Notes: generated from the sequence alone by a model not told the origin. DNA of 64,000 nt from Pseudomonas brassicacearum subsp. brassicacearum (GCF_008801605.1 NZ_VZPJ01000014.1:1-64000), one strand, 5' to 3'. Counted from the stretch's first letter, positions 40,483-49,504 are shown. Translations and numbers: made by a program.

Positions 40483-41811
40483 ATGGAGCACACACGCCGT
40501 ACACCTTTGCTGCGCAACGCCATCGGCCTGGGCATTGCCCTGCTGGTTGCCGATTCATCGGCCCAGGCCTATGAGCTTTACACCGACGAAGACACCACCG
40601 TCACCGGCAACTTCCTGGCGGTCTACGGGCTGTTCAACAGCCGCAAGAACTACGACGGCACCGCCGGCGGTTCGAGCTGGCGCGAAGGTTTCATCAAGTA
40701 TGGCCTGAGTATCGACCAGACACTCGGCGGCCTGGGCAGTGTCTACGGGACGGCCAACCTGGTCAGCTCCGGCACTTGGGGCGATGGCGACGCAGCCGGC
40801 TTGAGCGACGGCTCCGAACGCACCACCAAGTTCGATGAAGCCTTTGCCGGCTGGCGTTCGGGGGATCTGTTCCCGGCATTGGGCAAGGACGGTGTCGACC
40901 TGTCCTACGGCCGCCAGGTGATCACCCTGGGCGACGGTTTCATCATCAACGACGATGGCCTGAACCTGGGCAAAGGCGTGGCCGATGGCGAGCTCAACCG
41001 TGGCGGCGCCTATTACCTGGCGGCCCGGCATGCCTTCGACAAAACCGCTGTAGTTCGCCTGGGCGGCAAGGAAGGCGTGCATGGCAGCCTGATGTGGATC
41101 AAGTCCGACAACCGCGCCCAGGCCAACACCGAGATGGCCGCCAGCACCCTGGAATACACCGCCGCGCCGGGCACCCTGGGGCTGACCTACATCCACGGCA
41201 TCAATGTCGATGACCGCTACGCCAGCGACTTCCAGAAACAGCGCGAAGGCATGGATATCTACAGCCTGCGCGGCGCCGGGAATGCTGGCATCGAGAATGC
41301 CCACTTCTCCTTCGAGTATGCCTGGCAGGACAAGGACGCGGGCCCGGAGAAAGCCTGGTACACCGAAGCCGGCTACACCTTCGCCGACCTGCCCTGGACG
41401 CCGGACCTGACCTATCGCTACAGCCGCTATTCCAAAGACTGGGACTCGATGTTCAACGGGCAGAACCGCGGCTATGGCACCTGGTTCCAGGGTGAAGTGG
41501 CGGGCAACTATGCCGGCCCGTTCAACAGCAACACCGCCATCCAGCACGTAGGCCTCAAGCTCAAGCCGGCAGAGACCGTGACCATTGGTGCACTGTTCTT
41601 CGACTACCAGACCCTGCATACCCGTGAAGCGCTGAACCTCGATGCGCAGGAGCTGGACCTGTACGTGGAATGGGCGGTGAATGAACACCTGATCGTCACG
41701 CCGCTGGTGGGCCTGTACAAGCCCGAGAAGGATGCGGACAGCGGCGGCAATCAGGTCGGCGGCAACGGCACCAACGTCTACAGCCAGTTGGTGGTGGCGG
41801 TTCCGTTCTAG
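40483..41811 (+). CDS. Outer-membrane porin, alginate-export (AlgE)-like family
   Basis: A 442-residue secreted beta-barrel. The start at 40483 (MEHTRRTPLLRNAIG) gives a signal peptide ending SSAQA near residue 28. Repeating amphipathic strands follow (VTGNFLAVYGLFNSRKNY, LGGLGSVYGTANLVSSG, VDLSYGRQVITLGDGFIINDDGLN, GGAYYLAARHAFDKTAVVRLGG, YTEAGYTFADLPWTPDLTYRYSRYSKDW), ending in a C-terminal Phe (LVVAVPF). It resembles the alginate-export family barrels used as specific porins. It is divergent from the amine permease, so I infer passage of amines or aromatic acids across the outer membrane. Confidence 0.82.
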   Translation: MEHTRRTPLLRNAIGLGIALLVADSSAQAYELYTDEDTTVTGNFLAVYGLFNSRKNYDGTAGGSSWREGFIKYGLSIDQTLGGLGSVYGTANLVSSGTWGDGDAAGLSDGSERTTKFDEAFAGWRSGDLFPALGKDGVDLSYGRQVITLGDGFIINDDGLNLGKGVADGELNRGGAYYLAARHAFDKTAVVRLGGKEGVHGSLMWIKSDNRAQANTEMAASTLEYTAAPGTLGLTYIHGINVDDRYASDFQKQREGMDIYSLRGAGNAGIENAHFSFEYAWQDKDAGPEKAWYTEAGYTFADLPWTPDLTYRYSRYSKDWDSMFNGQNRGYGTWFQGEVAGNYAGPFNSNTAIQHVGLKLKPAETVTIGALFFDYQTLHTREALNLDAQELDLYVEWAVNEHLIVTPLVGLYKPEKDADSGGNQVGGNGTNVYSQLVVAVPF

Positions 41812-41821
41812 ACGACCGACC

Positions 41822-41924
41822 ATAGGAGCTGCCGAAGGCTCGGGCCGCGTTCGGACGATCTTTCGCTTGGGACTCAAGTGTCCGGGGAAAGATCGCAGCC
41901 TCGTTGCACTCGACAGCTCCTACG
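41822..41924. repeat. Second-type REPIN
   Basis: Ends ATAGGAGCTGCCGAAGGCTC and CGACAGCTCCTACG, with internal CGATCTTTC/GAAAGATCG, lie between the convergent porin and PAS/MCP genes. It is the same family as the element at 19582-19681. Confidence 0.82.
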
Positions 41925-41952
41925 CAGCTCTACGGGATTGCGATTGCCTTGC

Positions 41953-42921
41953 TTATTTGTGCTGATGCAACATGGTCTGGATCTGATGAGTCGCCTGCCG
42001 GGTGCTCTGTGCCAGCTTGCGCACTTCATCGGCCACCACCGAGAAACCGCGCCCGACATCTCCGGCCCTGGCCGCCTCAATCGCGGCGTTCAAGGCGAGC
42101 AGATTGGTCTGGTCGGCAATGCCCTTGATCACCCCCACCACCGTGGCAATCTGGGCGTAGGTCATCTGGTTCTGTTCGAGCATGCGCTGATGGGTGGACT
42201 GGGCCGAGCGCTCATCGCTGATATCCCGCACCGCACCAATGACCCGCACCAGTTGCCCATGCGAGTCACGTACCGCCCGACCGCGTTCGCGGCACCAGAT
42301 GTAATCCCGGGTCTTGTGGCGCATCCGGTATTCGAAGACGTATTCACCGCTGCCCTGGGAGCCAAGGATTTCCCGGTCGAAAATGGCCATGATCTTGGGT
42401 AAGTCGTCCGGGTGGGTGATGCCGACCTGGGCATCCCAGCCGTCGGGCAAATCATCCGGCCCATACCCCAGCAGCGAACGGAACTGACTGGAAAAGCGCA
42501 TGCCACTGGCCGGGTGCTGGAGGTCACCGTTGACGACCGTGATATCCCAGCAGCCCTCTGTCAGGGTCGACTGCAGCAACTCCCAGATCTGTGCATCCTG
42601 GCGTTGTTGCTGCAGCTGCTGGCTCAGTTCATCCAAGCGAATTTCAAGCACCTGCTCGCGCTCAAGGGTTTGCTCCAATTGCTGGCGAACCCTGTGCAAC
42701 TCACGCTCGCTGTGCTGCCATTGCAGGGTTTGCGCCTGTACTTGTGCATCGACCTGATGCAGATGTGCAGTCGCGCTCGCCATCTGTCGTGCATGCTGAT
42801 CAAGGACGGTGCGCAGTTGCGGATACGCGTCGAGCTGCGGCGTGTCCTCCGTTTCGCCGGTCAGCACGCGTTGCACTTGTGCAGTCAACGCCAGTTTCTG
42901 TTTGTTGGTCTGGAGAAACAT
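41953..42921 (-). CDS. Soluble PAS-domain protein with a minimal chemoreceptor signalling tip
   Basis: A 322-residue protein with no membrane helix. Residues about 45-110 are a Gln-rich coiled coil. A PAS_3 domain with PAC occupies about 115-238 (WDITVVNGDLQHPASGMRFSSQFRSLLGYGPDDLPDGWDAQVGITHPDDLPKI, FEYRMRHKTRDYIWCRERGRAVRD). The last ~75 residues hold only the methyl-accepting chemotaxis hairpin tip (GIADQTNLLALNAAIEAARAGDVGRGFSVVADEVRKLAQ). Full receptors have much longer signalling helices, so this is a very short cytoplasmic receptor. It is divergent from the phenylacetaldehyde dehydrogenase, and taxis toward the aromatic substrate or redox taxis is possible. Confidence 0.88.
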   Translation of the reverse strand: MFLQTNKQKLALTAQVQRVLTGETEDTPQLDAYPQLRTVLDQHARQMASATAHLHQVDAQVQAQTLQWQHSERELHRVRQQLEQTLEREQVLEIRLDELSQQLQQQRQDAQIWELLQSTLTEGCWDITVVNGDLQHPASGMRFSSQFRSLLGYGPDDLPDGWDAQVGITHPDDLPKIMAIFDREILGSQGSGEYVFEYRMRHKTRDYIWCRERGRAVRDSHGQLVRVIGAVRDISDERSAQSTHQRMLEQNQMTYAQIATVVGVIKGIADQTNLLALNAAIEAARAGDVGRGFSVVADEVRKLAQSTRQATHQIQTMLHQHK

Positions 42922-43129
42922 CGCCCGTCCCTATGCCATCAAGTCGAAACCCGGATCTGATCGCAAACCGGCCAGGCTGGCTTGTCCCTGCCTGCACGGG
43001 GCCTTGCTCCTGGCTGCCAACCACCCAGGCTGGCAGCCACAGACATACGGCGCGGCAGGCACAGTCAAGCTGGACGGTCCTGCCGGGATTACCCTCGGGG
43101 CTTTCCCTATTCGTGATCAGGAAACCCTC

Positions 43130-44617
43130 ATGAGCGATATTGCCCTGCTGCCTCAGGTCCAAGCCTTCCTCGGTAGACATCACGCCCTGTTCATCGACGG
43201 TGGCTACGTCGAAAGCCAGAGCAACCAGACACTGGACGTCGTCAACCCCGCCACCGGCCAAGTCATCGCCCAGGTCAGCGACGCCACTCCCGGCGACATT
43301 GATGCGGCGGTGGAGTCGTCCCGCCGCGGCTTCAAGCAGTGGTCCCAAACGGCACCCGCAGTCCGCGGCCATGTGCTGCTCAAGTTGGCAGACCTGCTGG
43401 AACGCAACCGCGAAGAGCTGGCGCAGATCGAGACCTGCCAGTCGGGGAAGATCATCCACATCTCCCGGGCCTTCGAAGTCGACCAGGCCGCCCATTTCCT
43501 GCGTTACTACGCTGGCTGGGCGACCAAGATCAACGGCGAGACGATCACCCCATCACTGCCCTCCTTCGCTGGCGAACGCTACACCGCATTCACCTTGCGC
43601 GAACCGGTCGGAGTAGTGGTCGGTATCGTGCCGTGGAATTTTTCCACCATGATCGCCATCTGGAAACTGGCCTCAGCCCTGGTGACCGGTTGCAGCATCA
43701 TCATCAAGCCCAGCGAGTTCACCCCGCTGACCATCCTGCGCATCGCTGAACTGGCCATCGAGGCCGGCCTTCCAGCCGGTGCCCTGAATGTGTTGACCGG
43801 CGGCGGACAGGTGGGCAAAGGGCTGATCGAACATCCGGGCACTAACAAGGTCTCGTTCACAGGTTCCGTGCCCACCGGCCTGGCGGTGGGCCAAGCGGCC
43901 ATGGGCGCCGGGTTGACCCGTGCAACCTTGGAACTGGGCGGGAAGAATGCGGCGGGGTTCCTGCGTGATATCGATCCCGAGGTAGCGGTCAACGGCATCA
44001 TCGAGGCGGGCTTTCTGCATTCGGGACAGATCTGCGCTGCAGCGGAACGGTTCTTTGTCCATCGCTCGCAGATCGAGTCGATCATGGACAAACTGGCCCA
44101 GCGCCTGAGCAAACTCAGCATCGGCTCGCCTCTGGACGAACGCACCGAGTTCGGCCCCGTGACCAACCGCCAGCACCAGCACAAACTCGCAGAATTCTTC
44201 GCCAAGGCCCGCGCACAGAACAACACCATCGTCCACGGCGGCAAGCTGATCGATGGACCGGGTTGCTATGTGGAGCCGACCATCATCCTCGCCAATCGCC
44301 GCGACGACAGCCTGCTCAACGAAGAAACCTTCGGCCCGATCGCCACGTTCTTTCCTTACGACAGTGAAGAGGAACTGCTGGAGATGATGAACGACACCCC
44401 CTACGGCCTGAGCGCCAGCCTCTGGACCAACGACCTGGGCAAAGCCCTGCGCATGGTCCCCGCCATCGAAGCAGGCACGGTCTGGGTGAACATGCACACC
44501 CTGCTCGACCCGGCGGTGCCTTTTGGCGGCAGCAAATCTTCAGGGATAGGCCGTGAATTCGGCAGTGCATTCATTGATGACTACACCGAGCTGAAATCGG
44601 TGATGATCCGCTACTGA
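43130..44617 (+). CDS. feaB: Phenylacetaldehyde dehydrogenase-type NAD-dependent aldehyde dehydrogenase
   Basis: A 495-residue ALDH started at 43130 (MSDIALLPQVQAFLGRH). Catalytic Cys302 is in SGQICAAAERFF, Glu268 in LELGGKNAAGF, and PWNFSTM gives the Asn. FEVDQAAHFLRYYAGWATKINGETITPS and VPTGLAVGQAAM are reminiscent of FeaB/PadA. It would oxidise (hydroxy)phenylacetaldehyde, the product of amine oxidation, to 4-hydroxyphenylacetate for the C1/C2 hydroxylase. The 208-nt gap to the divergent PAS/MCP gene has no obvious repeat. The feaB assignment is supported by nearby feaR. Confidence 0.85.
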   Translation: MSDIALLPQVQAFLGRHHALFIDGGYVESQSNQTLDVVNPATGQVIAQVSDATPGDIDAAVESSRRGFKQWSQTAPAVRGHVLLKLADLLERNREELAQIETCQSGKIIHISRAFEVDQAAHFLRYYAGWATKINGETITPSLPSFAGERYTAFTLREPVGVVVGIVPWNFSTMIAIWKLASALVTGCSIIIKPSEFTPLTILRIAELAIEAGLPAGALNVLTGGGQVGKGLIEHPGTNKVSFTGSVPTGLAVGQAAMGAGLTRATLELGGKNAAGFLRDIDPEVAVNGIIEAGFLHSGQICAAAERFFVHRSQIESIMDKLAQRLSKLSIGSPLDERTEFGPVTNRQHQHKLAEFFAKARAQNNTIVHGGKLIDGPGCYVEPTIILANRRDDSLLNEETFGPIATFFPYDSEEELLEMMNDTPYGLSASLWTNDLGKALRMVPAIEAGTVWVNMHTLLDPAVPFGGSKSSGIGREFGSAFIDDYTELKSVMIRY

Positions 44618-44665
44618 CCTTCAAGGGCTCAGGGACAACCCCAGAGCCCTATCCAGCAAAAAATC

Positions 44666-44760
44666 CCCTTGTGGGAGCGAGCTTGCTCGCAATAACGGAC
44701 TATCAGCCAACCATGATGCTGGAGCTGGCACCGCCATCGCGAGCAAGCTCGCTCCCACGG
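44666..44760. repeat. REPIN
   Basis: TTGTGGGAGCGAGCTTGCTC and ATCGCGAGCAAGCTCGCTCCCAC in inverted orientation fill the gap between the convergent aldehyde dehydrogenase and amidase genes. Confidence 0.92.
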
Positions 44761-44762
44761 TT

Positions 44763-46220
44763 TCACCGCCGGCAGGCGTTGACCGGTGGGACTCGGCCGC
44801 GCCAGGGTTGGGCGCGTTCAAGTTGAGCGGCCAAGGCCAGCAAGGTGCTTTCCTCGCCAAAGCGACCGGCAAAATGCGCCCCCATCGGCAGGCCATTGGC
44901 GCTCCAGGACAACGGCACCGACATCGCCGGCTGACCGCTGGCATTGAACAACGCAGTGAACGGCGCATAGCTGTGGTAGCGCTCAAGCAGTTGATCCAGG
45001 CTCATGCACACATCCTGCAGATCCAGTTCGCCAATCGGCACCGGTTCACGGGTCAGGACCGGGGTCAGGATCACGTCGTAATCCTGCATGAACACCGCCA
45101 ACTGCCGGCCGAGGGCATGAATCCATTCCACCGCCGCGACATATTGGGCGCCGCTGACGTTGCCCTTGTCCCGCAAGATGATCCGGGTACGCACCTCCAG
45201 TTCTTCGGCCTGCACGGCGGACCCACGCATCTGGCCCAGCAAATCGACATAGCGACGGGTGCTTGCACCAATAATACTGAACACGTGGTCGAGAAACTCC
45301 AGCAACCCCACCGGCAGGCTCACCGGTTCGACACGGTGCCCCAAGGACTCGCACAGCCGCGCGGCCTCGCCCACCGCCTGAAGGCTCTGGGGTGACGTAG
45401 GCCAGGGCTCGAGTTGCTCGACCAGGGCAATGCGCAGCGGCTTGGGATCAGCCTGCACCGCCATCACATACGGCAACGCCTGGATCGGCGCGGCGTACGG
45501 CGCGCCCAGGTCCATTCCGGCGGTGGCATCCAGCAGCGCCGCACTGTCGCGCACCGACAAGGTGATCGCATGAGGTGTACCCATCCCGGCCCAGCCCTCG
45601 CCCATTATCGGCCCCGACGGCATCAGGCCACGGCTGGGCTTGAACCCGAACACGCCACAGCAAGACGCCGGCACGCGCAATGAACCGCCACCGTCGTTGC
45701 CGTGGGCAAACGGCACGACGCGGGCCGCCACCAGTGCCGCCGCACCACCGCTGGAGCCACCGGCGCTGTGGTCGGTGCTCCAGGGGTTGCGGGTGGCGCC
45801 GAAGCGCACGGATTCGGTGGTGTACGAGGTGCCGAACTCCGGAGAAGTACTGGTGCCCATCACCTGGCACCCGGCACGCCGCAACCGCGCCACGACTTCC
45901 GATTCAAAATCCGCACGACAGTCGCCCAGCGCCCGCGAACCGTTAGTCATCGCCGCGCCATCGACCGGTGAAAACAGGTCTTTGATCAAGGTCGGCACGC
46001 CGGCCAGCAGGCCTTGTCCGGCTTGAGGCTTGCGCGCCGCCTCCCGGGCCGAATCGTACAAGCGCTCGGCCACCGCATTGAGCTGCGGCTCGACCCGCTC
46101 CAGGCGCTCGATGGCCGTCTCCAGCAGTTCGCCGGGCTGAACCTCGCCACGCCTGACCCACTCGGCCAGCGCCGTGGCGTCTTCAGTGTCCATCAAGTGG
46201 TGGATGTCTTGCATACCCAT
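44763..46220 (-). CDS. Amidase-signature-family hydrolase
   Basis: A 485-residue amidase-signature enzyme with the full Ser-cisSer-Lys triad: Lys80 (PTLIKDLF), cis-Ser156 in SAGGSSGGAAA and nucleophile Ser180 in GNDGGGSLRVPASCCG. The triad spacing matches the family. It hydrolyses a carboxamide (or ester) to the acid plus amine or ammonia. It is last in an operon read from the outer-membrane protein (47507-48442) through the MFS gene (17 nt upstream), under an AraC regulator. The substrate is unknown; aromatic amides would fit the neighbourhood. Confidence 0.9.
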   Translation of the reverse strand: MGMQDIHHLMDTEDATALAEWVRRGEVQPGELLETAIERLERVEPQLNAVAERLYDSAREAARKPQAGQGLLAGVPTLIKDLFSPVDGAAMTNGSRALGDCRADFESEVVARLRRAGCQVMGTSTSPEFGTSYTTESVRFGATRNPWSTDHSAGGSSGGAAALVAARVVPFAHGNDGGGSLRVPASCCGVFGFKPSRGLMPSGPIMGEGWAGMGTPHAITLSVRDSAALLDATAGMDLGAPYAAPIQALPYVMAVQADPKPLRIALVEQLEPWPTSPQSLQAVGEAARLCESLGHRVEPVSLPVGLLEFLDHVFSIIGASTRRYVDLLGQMRGSAVQAEELEVRTRIILRDKGNVSGAQYVAAVEWIHALGRQLAVFMQDYDVILTPVLTREPVPIGELDLQDVCMSLDQLLERYHSYAPFTALFNASGQPAMSVPLSWSANGLPMGAHFAGRFGEESTLLALAAQLERAQPWRGRVPPVNACRR

Positions 46221-46237
46221 GTCTCAGGTTCCTTATG

Positions 46238-47494
46238 TCATGACGATTGATGTGATCCGAGAGTGCTTGCCTGCCCCTGGCCCCGTGCTCGCAGGCCGGC
46301 AACGACCCAGAGCAGCGCCAAGGCGAGACTGGCCAGGGCCAGCCACTGGATGGCGTGACGCAGGTCACCGGCGAAGACAACCACCGAGGCCACCACCAGC
46401 GGACTGACGAACTGGCCGATATACAGGCACGAGGTAAACCCGCCCAAACCGCGGCCACGGGTGCTTGCAGTCAAGGCATTCATCACTGGCGCCATCACAT
46501 TGGGTACCAGTAGCCCGGCCCCCAGGCCCTGGATGAACACCGCCACCAGCACGGCGTTGTAGCTCTGCCCGCGCATCAGCAGCCACAGTCCCAGGCCCAT
46601 CAGGCCGAGCAACAGCGCGTTGCAACCAGCGATGCCGAAGCGACGACGCAGCAACGGCCACATCAGCGAACCGCCCAAGGTCGCCAACAGGCTCAATCCC
46701 GCAGCCAGGCCGATCATCGTGCTGGAGGTGATACCCAGGCTGACCAATAGCATCGGCGCCTGGATCGGCATGATGAACGTCAGGACCATGCCGCCCAGGA
46801 TCATCAGGTAGCCAACCAACAGCTGCAGCACGGCGACCTTGGCCGGTCCCGGCTCATCGATGCGCTGCTCGACCCTCTGTAGCTTCGCCACCGGCGGTTC
46901 CCAGAGCACTTTCATCATCGCTGGCACCAGCAGCAATGGCAGCAAATACAGGAGGAACGGCGTGCGCCACGAATGCTCGCCGAGCACCCCGCCCACCACG
47001 AAAAACAGTGCCCCCACCAGGCCGATGGTCACCACCTGCCGGTTGACGTAGCGCAACCGCTCCTCGCCCTGCCAATAGTCCGCGATCAAGGTTGCGCAGC
47101 AGGTCATCACCGCCGCCTCCGTGCAACCGAACAACAGCCGCGCACCGACAATCGACGGCAGGCTATCGAGCAGCGCCGGCAGCGCGCCGAGCAAGGCATA
47201 GAGCACCGTGGCAATCACCAGCAAGGCCTTGCGCCCGACGCGGTCGGCCAACCAGCCAGCCAACGGTGCGCACACGGCAATCGCCAAGGCCGGGCCGGTA
47301 ATCGCCAACGGCACCAAGAGATCGGCGCGCGGTTCCATGGGCCCAAATTCGGCGCCCAACCTGGGCAGGATGGGCGTGACCATCACCGCCCCCATGATCG
47401 TCAGGCTGCTGCCCAGCATCAGCACCAGCCCTTCACGCCAACTGGCCTGGCGGGACCGGCTGGCCGCCGTTGAAACGGAACTTGATTGGTTCAT
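46238..47494 (-). CDS. MFS transporter
   Basis: A 418-residue, 12-TM major facilitator. The N-half contains LVLMLGSSLTIMGAVMVTPILPRLG and the A-motif GWLADRVGRKALL; the C-half contains TSSTMIGLAAGLSLLATLGGSLMWPLLRRRFG. It lies 12 nt after the outer-membrane protein gene and 17 nt before the amidase gene, so all three are one transcript. It probably imports the amidase substrate or exports a product. Confidence 0.9.
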   Translation of the reverse strand: MNQSSSVSTAASRSRQASWREGLVLMLGSSLTIMGAVMVTPILPRLGAEFGPMEPRADLLVPLAITGPALAIAVCAPLAGWLADRVGRKALLVIATVLYALLGALPALLDSLPSIVGARLLFGCTEAAVMTCCATLIADYWQGEERLRYVNRQVVTIGLVGALFFVVGGVLGEHSWRTPFLLYLLPLLLVPAMMKVLWEPPVAKLQRVEQRIDEPGPAKVAVLQLLVGYLMILGGMVLTFIMPIQAPMLLVSLGITSSTMIGLAAGLSLLATLGGSLMWPLLRRRFGIAGCNALLLGLMGLGLWLLMRGQSYNAVLVAVFIQGLGAGLLVPNVMAPVMNALTASTRGRGLGGFTSCLYIGQFVSPLVVASVVVFAGDLRHAIQWLALASLALALLWVVAGLRARGQGQASTLGSHQSS

Positions 47495-47506
47495 GGCGAG
47501 CCCCTT

Positions 47507-48442
47507 TTAGAAACTTTGAGAAATACGCAGCGCCGCGGTGTAGCCCTCGGCGCGGTTCCGCGCATCGAGCTCCTTGTAGACGTGCAGCCACACCGGAGGT
47601 ATGCCGGGCTTGAAGTAGCTCACTGCCGGCCCGACCGCCAACACCCGGGCGCGATTGCCCGCTTCCAGGCCCGGCGCATCGTCATCGGTGAATTGCCGGT
47701 AGTAATAGCCGCCCACACCCACGGTCCACGGGCCAACGTGTTGGCCCACGGCGAATTCGTGGCGGTACTCGACGCCATTCTTGTAGTCGGTGGCGTGGTT
47801 GCGGGTGTTGATGTCGGCTTCGAAACTGGAAGACACCTCGAAACCGCTGTCGGAGATGTAGGTAGCATTGAGGATCGGCGAGAAGGTCCAGTGGTTGACG
47901 CCCGGCGAGATCAAGCGATTTTTGTCGTAGTCGCCTGTGGGGGTCTGGATCTGGAGCTGGGCGTTGACGAACAGGTTCGGCGACAGGGTCCATTGCAGGA
48001 TCACCGGCAACACCTGGATATCAGCCAGGCGAAACGGATCGGCCGCAAGGTCCAGCGGGCCGACAGGCGTCTGCACCTGTACCGAGGCATCCATCTGGAA
48101 AAACGGCACGACGGCGCCGAAGCCATACTTGGCGCCCAGCACGGTGTAATCGGTCATGCGCATGTAGGCGACGGCGATGGACAACACATCCAGGGATAAA
48201 TTGTTGTCCACGGACTTGCCGTGGCGATCTTTCTGCACGTTGGCCGAATAGAACGCGGTGCGCAGGCCGACGGTGCCAAAGGGCGTGGCCGGCGGCATCA
48301 TGCCCGCACCGAAATCGTAGACCCCTACCGCCGTGGTCGGCGCGCCGTTTTCGGTGCCATGGGCAGCGCCACAAACAGCAATCAGCCCCAGGCTTAACCA
48401 GGTACCGCGCAAGACGTTGGTTTTATAATTTTTCTGATACAT
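47507..48442 (-). CDS. Outer-membrane transporter of the 'MetA-pathway of phenol degradation'/SphA-like family
   Basis: A 311-residue secreted protein started at the ATG at 48442, with GGAGGGG upstream. The signal peptide ends GAAHG near 27. Then come GVYDFGAGMMPPATPFGTVGLRTAFYSANVQKD and strands such as WTLSPNLFVNAQLQIQTPTGDYDKNRLISPGVNHWTFSPILNATYISDSGFEVSSSFEADINTRNHATDY, ending in Phe (AALRISQSF). This is the barrel family annotated 'putative MetA-pathway of phenol degradation', proposed to import hydrophobic or aromatic compounds. It is the first gene of the amidase operon. Confidence 0.85.
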   Translation of the reverse strand: MYQKNYKTNVLRGTWLSLGLIAVCGAAHGTENGAPTTAVGVYDFGAGMMPPATPFGTVGLRTAFYSANVQKDRHGKSVDNNLSLDVLSIAVAYMRMTDYTVLGAKYGFGAVVPFFQMDASVQVQTPVGPLDLAADPFRLADIQVLPVILQWTLSPNLFVNAQLQIQTPTGDYDKNRLISPGVNHWTFSPILNATYISDSGFEVSSSFEADINTRNHATDYKNGVEYRHEFAVGQHVGPWTVGVGGYYYRQFTDDDAPGLEAGNRARVLAVGPAVSYFKPGIPPVWLHVYKELDARNRAEGYTAALRISQSF

Positions 48443-48511
48443 CGAATGCCCCTCCAACCAAGTGGTGTTGGGGTCATCCTAGGGAGCCGGCCGGTCAGCC
48501 GTTATCCGTTT

Positions 48512-49504
48512 TCAGCACAGATGCGTGCGACGCAGGGTTTGTGAAGGGGTCTCGCCGAACAGCACCCGATAGTCGCTGGAAAACCGGCTCAAATGCCAGA
48601 AGCCCCAGCGTGCCGCCACCTCCTGTACACCCCGGGCATGGCCGCCGCTGCGCAATTCACGACGCACGGCATTGAGGCGCAACGCCCGCAAATAGGCCAC
48701 GGGGTTGATACCCAGCGTCTCCTGGAAGCAATACTGCAGTTTTCGTCGGCTGGCACCAATGTGGTTGCACAGGTCGAGGATCGACAGCGGCTCATCGACA
48801 TGGGTCAAGGCGTACTCCCGGGCGCGGTCGACCATGCGCTTGCGTGCCGTGGGGGTGAGCGGCGGTGCCTCATCCGGTGCCACCAGTTCCAGTATGTGCA
48901 GCATCACCGTGTCACGCAGGCCACGGCGAATCGATTCGTAACCCAGCAATGAATCACGCCCCTGCCCGCCGCCTTCAAGTTCATCGAACAACGCCGCAAG
49001 CTCGGCGGGCAGCGTCGAGTTGCCGAGACGGTAACACTTGGGAAGATCAGTAATTCGAAAGCGACTGCCCTGTCGTTCCAGCACATGCTCCAACGCCTGC
49101 TCTTCGATGGCGACACTGAGCAGTTCGAGATGCTGGGGCGTGCGCAGCTCGGGCAGGTTCTGGCCACGGGCGACCATCAGGCTGGGCTCGATGATCGGGT
49201 GCCCGGAGCAAAAGACCGGCCCATCGGCACTCAGTGGCACGCTGAAGGTGATGGCCCCCTCCCAGGCCATGCCTTGCTTGGCCAGTGCCTGATTAGAGCG
49301 GTCGCGCACCAGTTGCATCCAGTCCGAGCGGAACTCGACCAACTCGCCTTCGAAGCGTCCGGGGGTCAACTGGTCATAGCAAACCTGCCAGCCGCCCATG
49401 TTACGGGCGTGCTCATCGATGTCTGCGGTACGGAACCGATTGATCGGCAGCGTCGGCAACAGGTCCGACGAGATCGCTGGCTGCGCCATGTTGGAGTTGT
49501 TCAT
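48512..49504 (-). CDS. AraC-family transcriptional regulator (EutR-like)
   Basis: A 330-residue AraC protein. The N-terminal domain (RTADIDEHARNMGGWQVCYDQLTPGRFEGELVEFRSDWMQLVRDRSNQALAKQGMAWEGAITFSVPL) resembles that of EutR-type regulators, and the C-terminal HTH spans about 225-325 (ALTHVDEPLSILDLCNHIGASRRKLQYCFQETLGINPVAYLRALRLNAVRREL, WGFWHLSRFSSDYRVLFGETPSQTLR). It is 69 nt upstream of the outer-membrane/MFS/amidase operon on the same strand and is its probable activator. Confidence 0.88.
   Translation of the reverse strand: MNNSNMAQPAISSDLLPTLPINRFRTADIDEHARNMGGWQVCYDQLTPGRFEGELVEFRSDWMQLVRDRSNQALAKQGMAWEGAITFSVPLSADGPVFCSGHPIIEPSLMVARGQNLPELRTPQHLELLSVAIEEQALEHVLERQGSRFRITDLPKCYRLGNSTLPAELAALFDELEGGGQGRDSLLGYESIRRGLRDTVMLHILELVAPDEAPPLTPTARKRMVDRAREYALTHVDEPLSILDLCNHIGASRRKLQYCFQETLGINPVAYLRALRLNAVRRELRSGGHARGVQEVAARWGFWHLSRFSSDYRVLFGETPSQTLRRTHLC

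Noticed and set aside
42950..43129. Possible sigma-54 promoter (CTGCACGGGGCCTTGCT) upstream of feaB
   Set aside because: The -24 GG is missing and the spacing to GC is wrong for the TGGCAC-N5-TTGC consensus.
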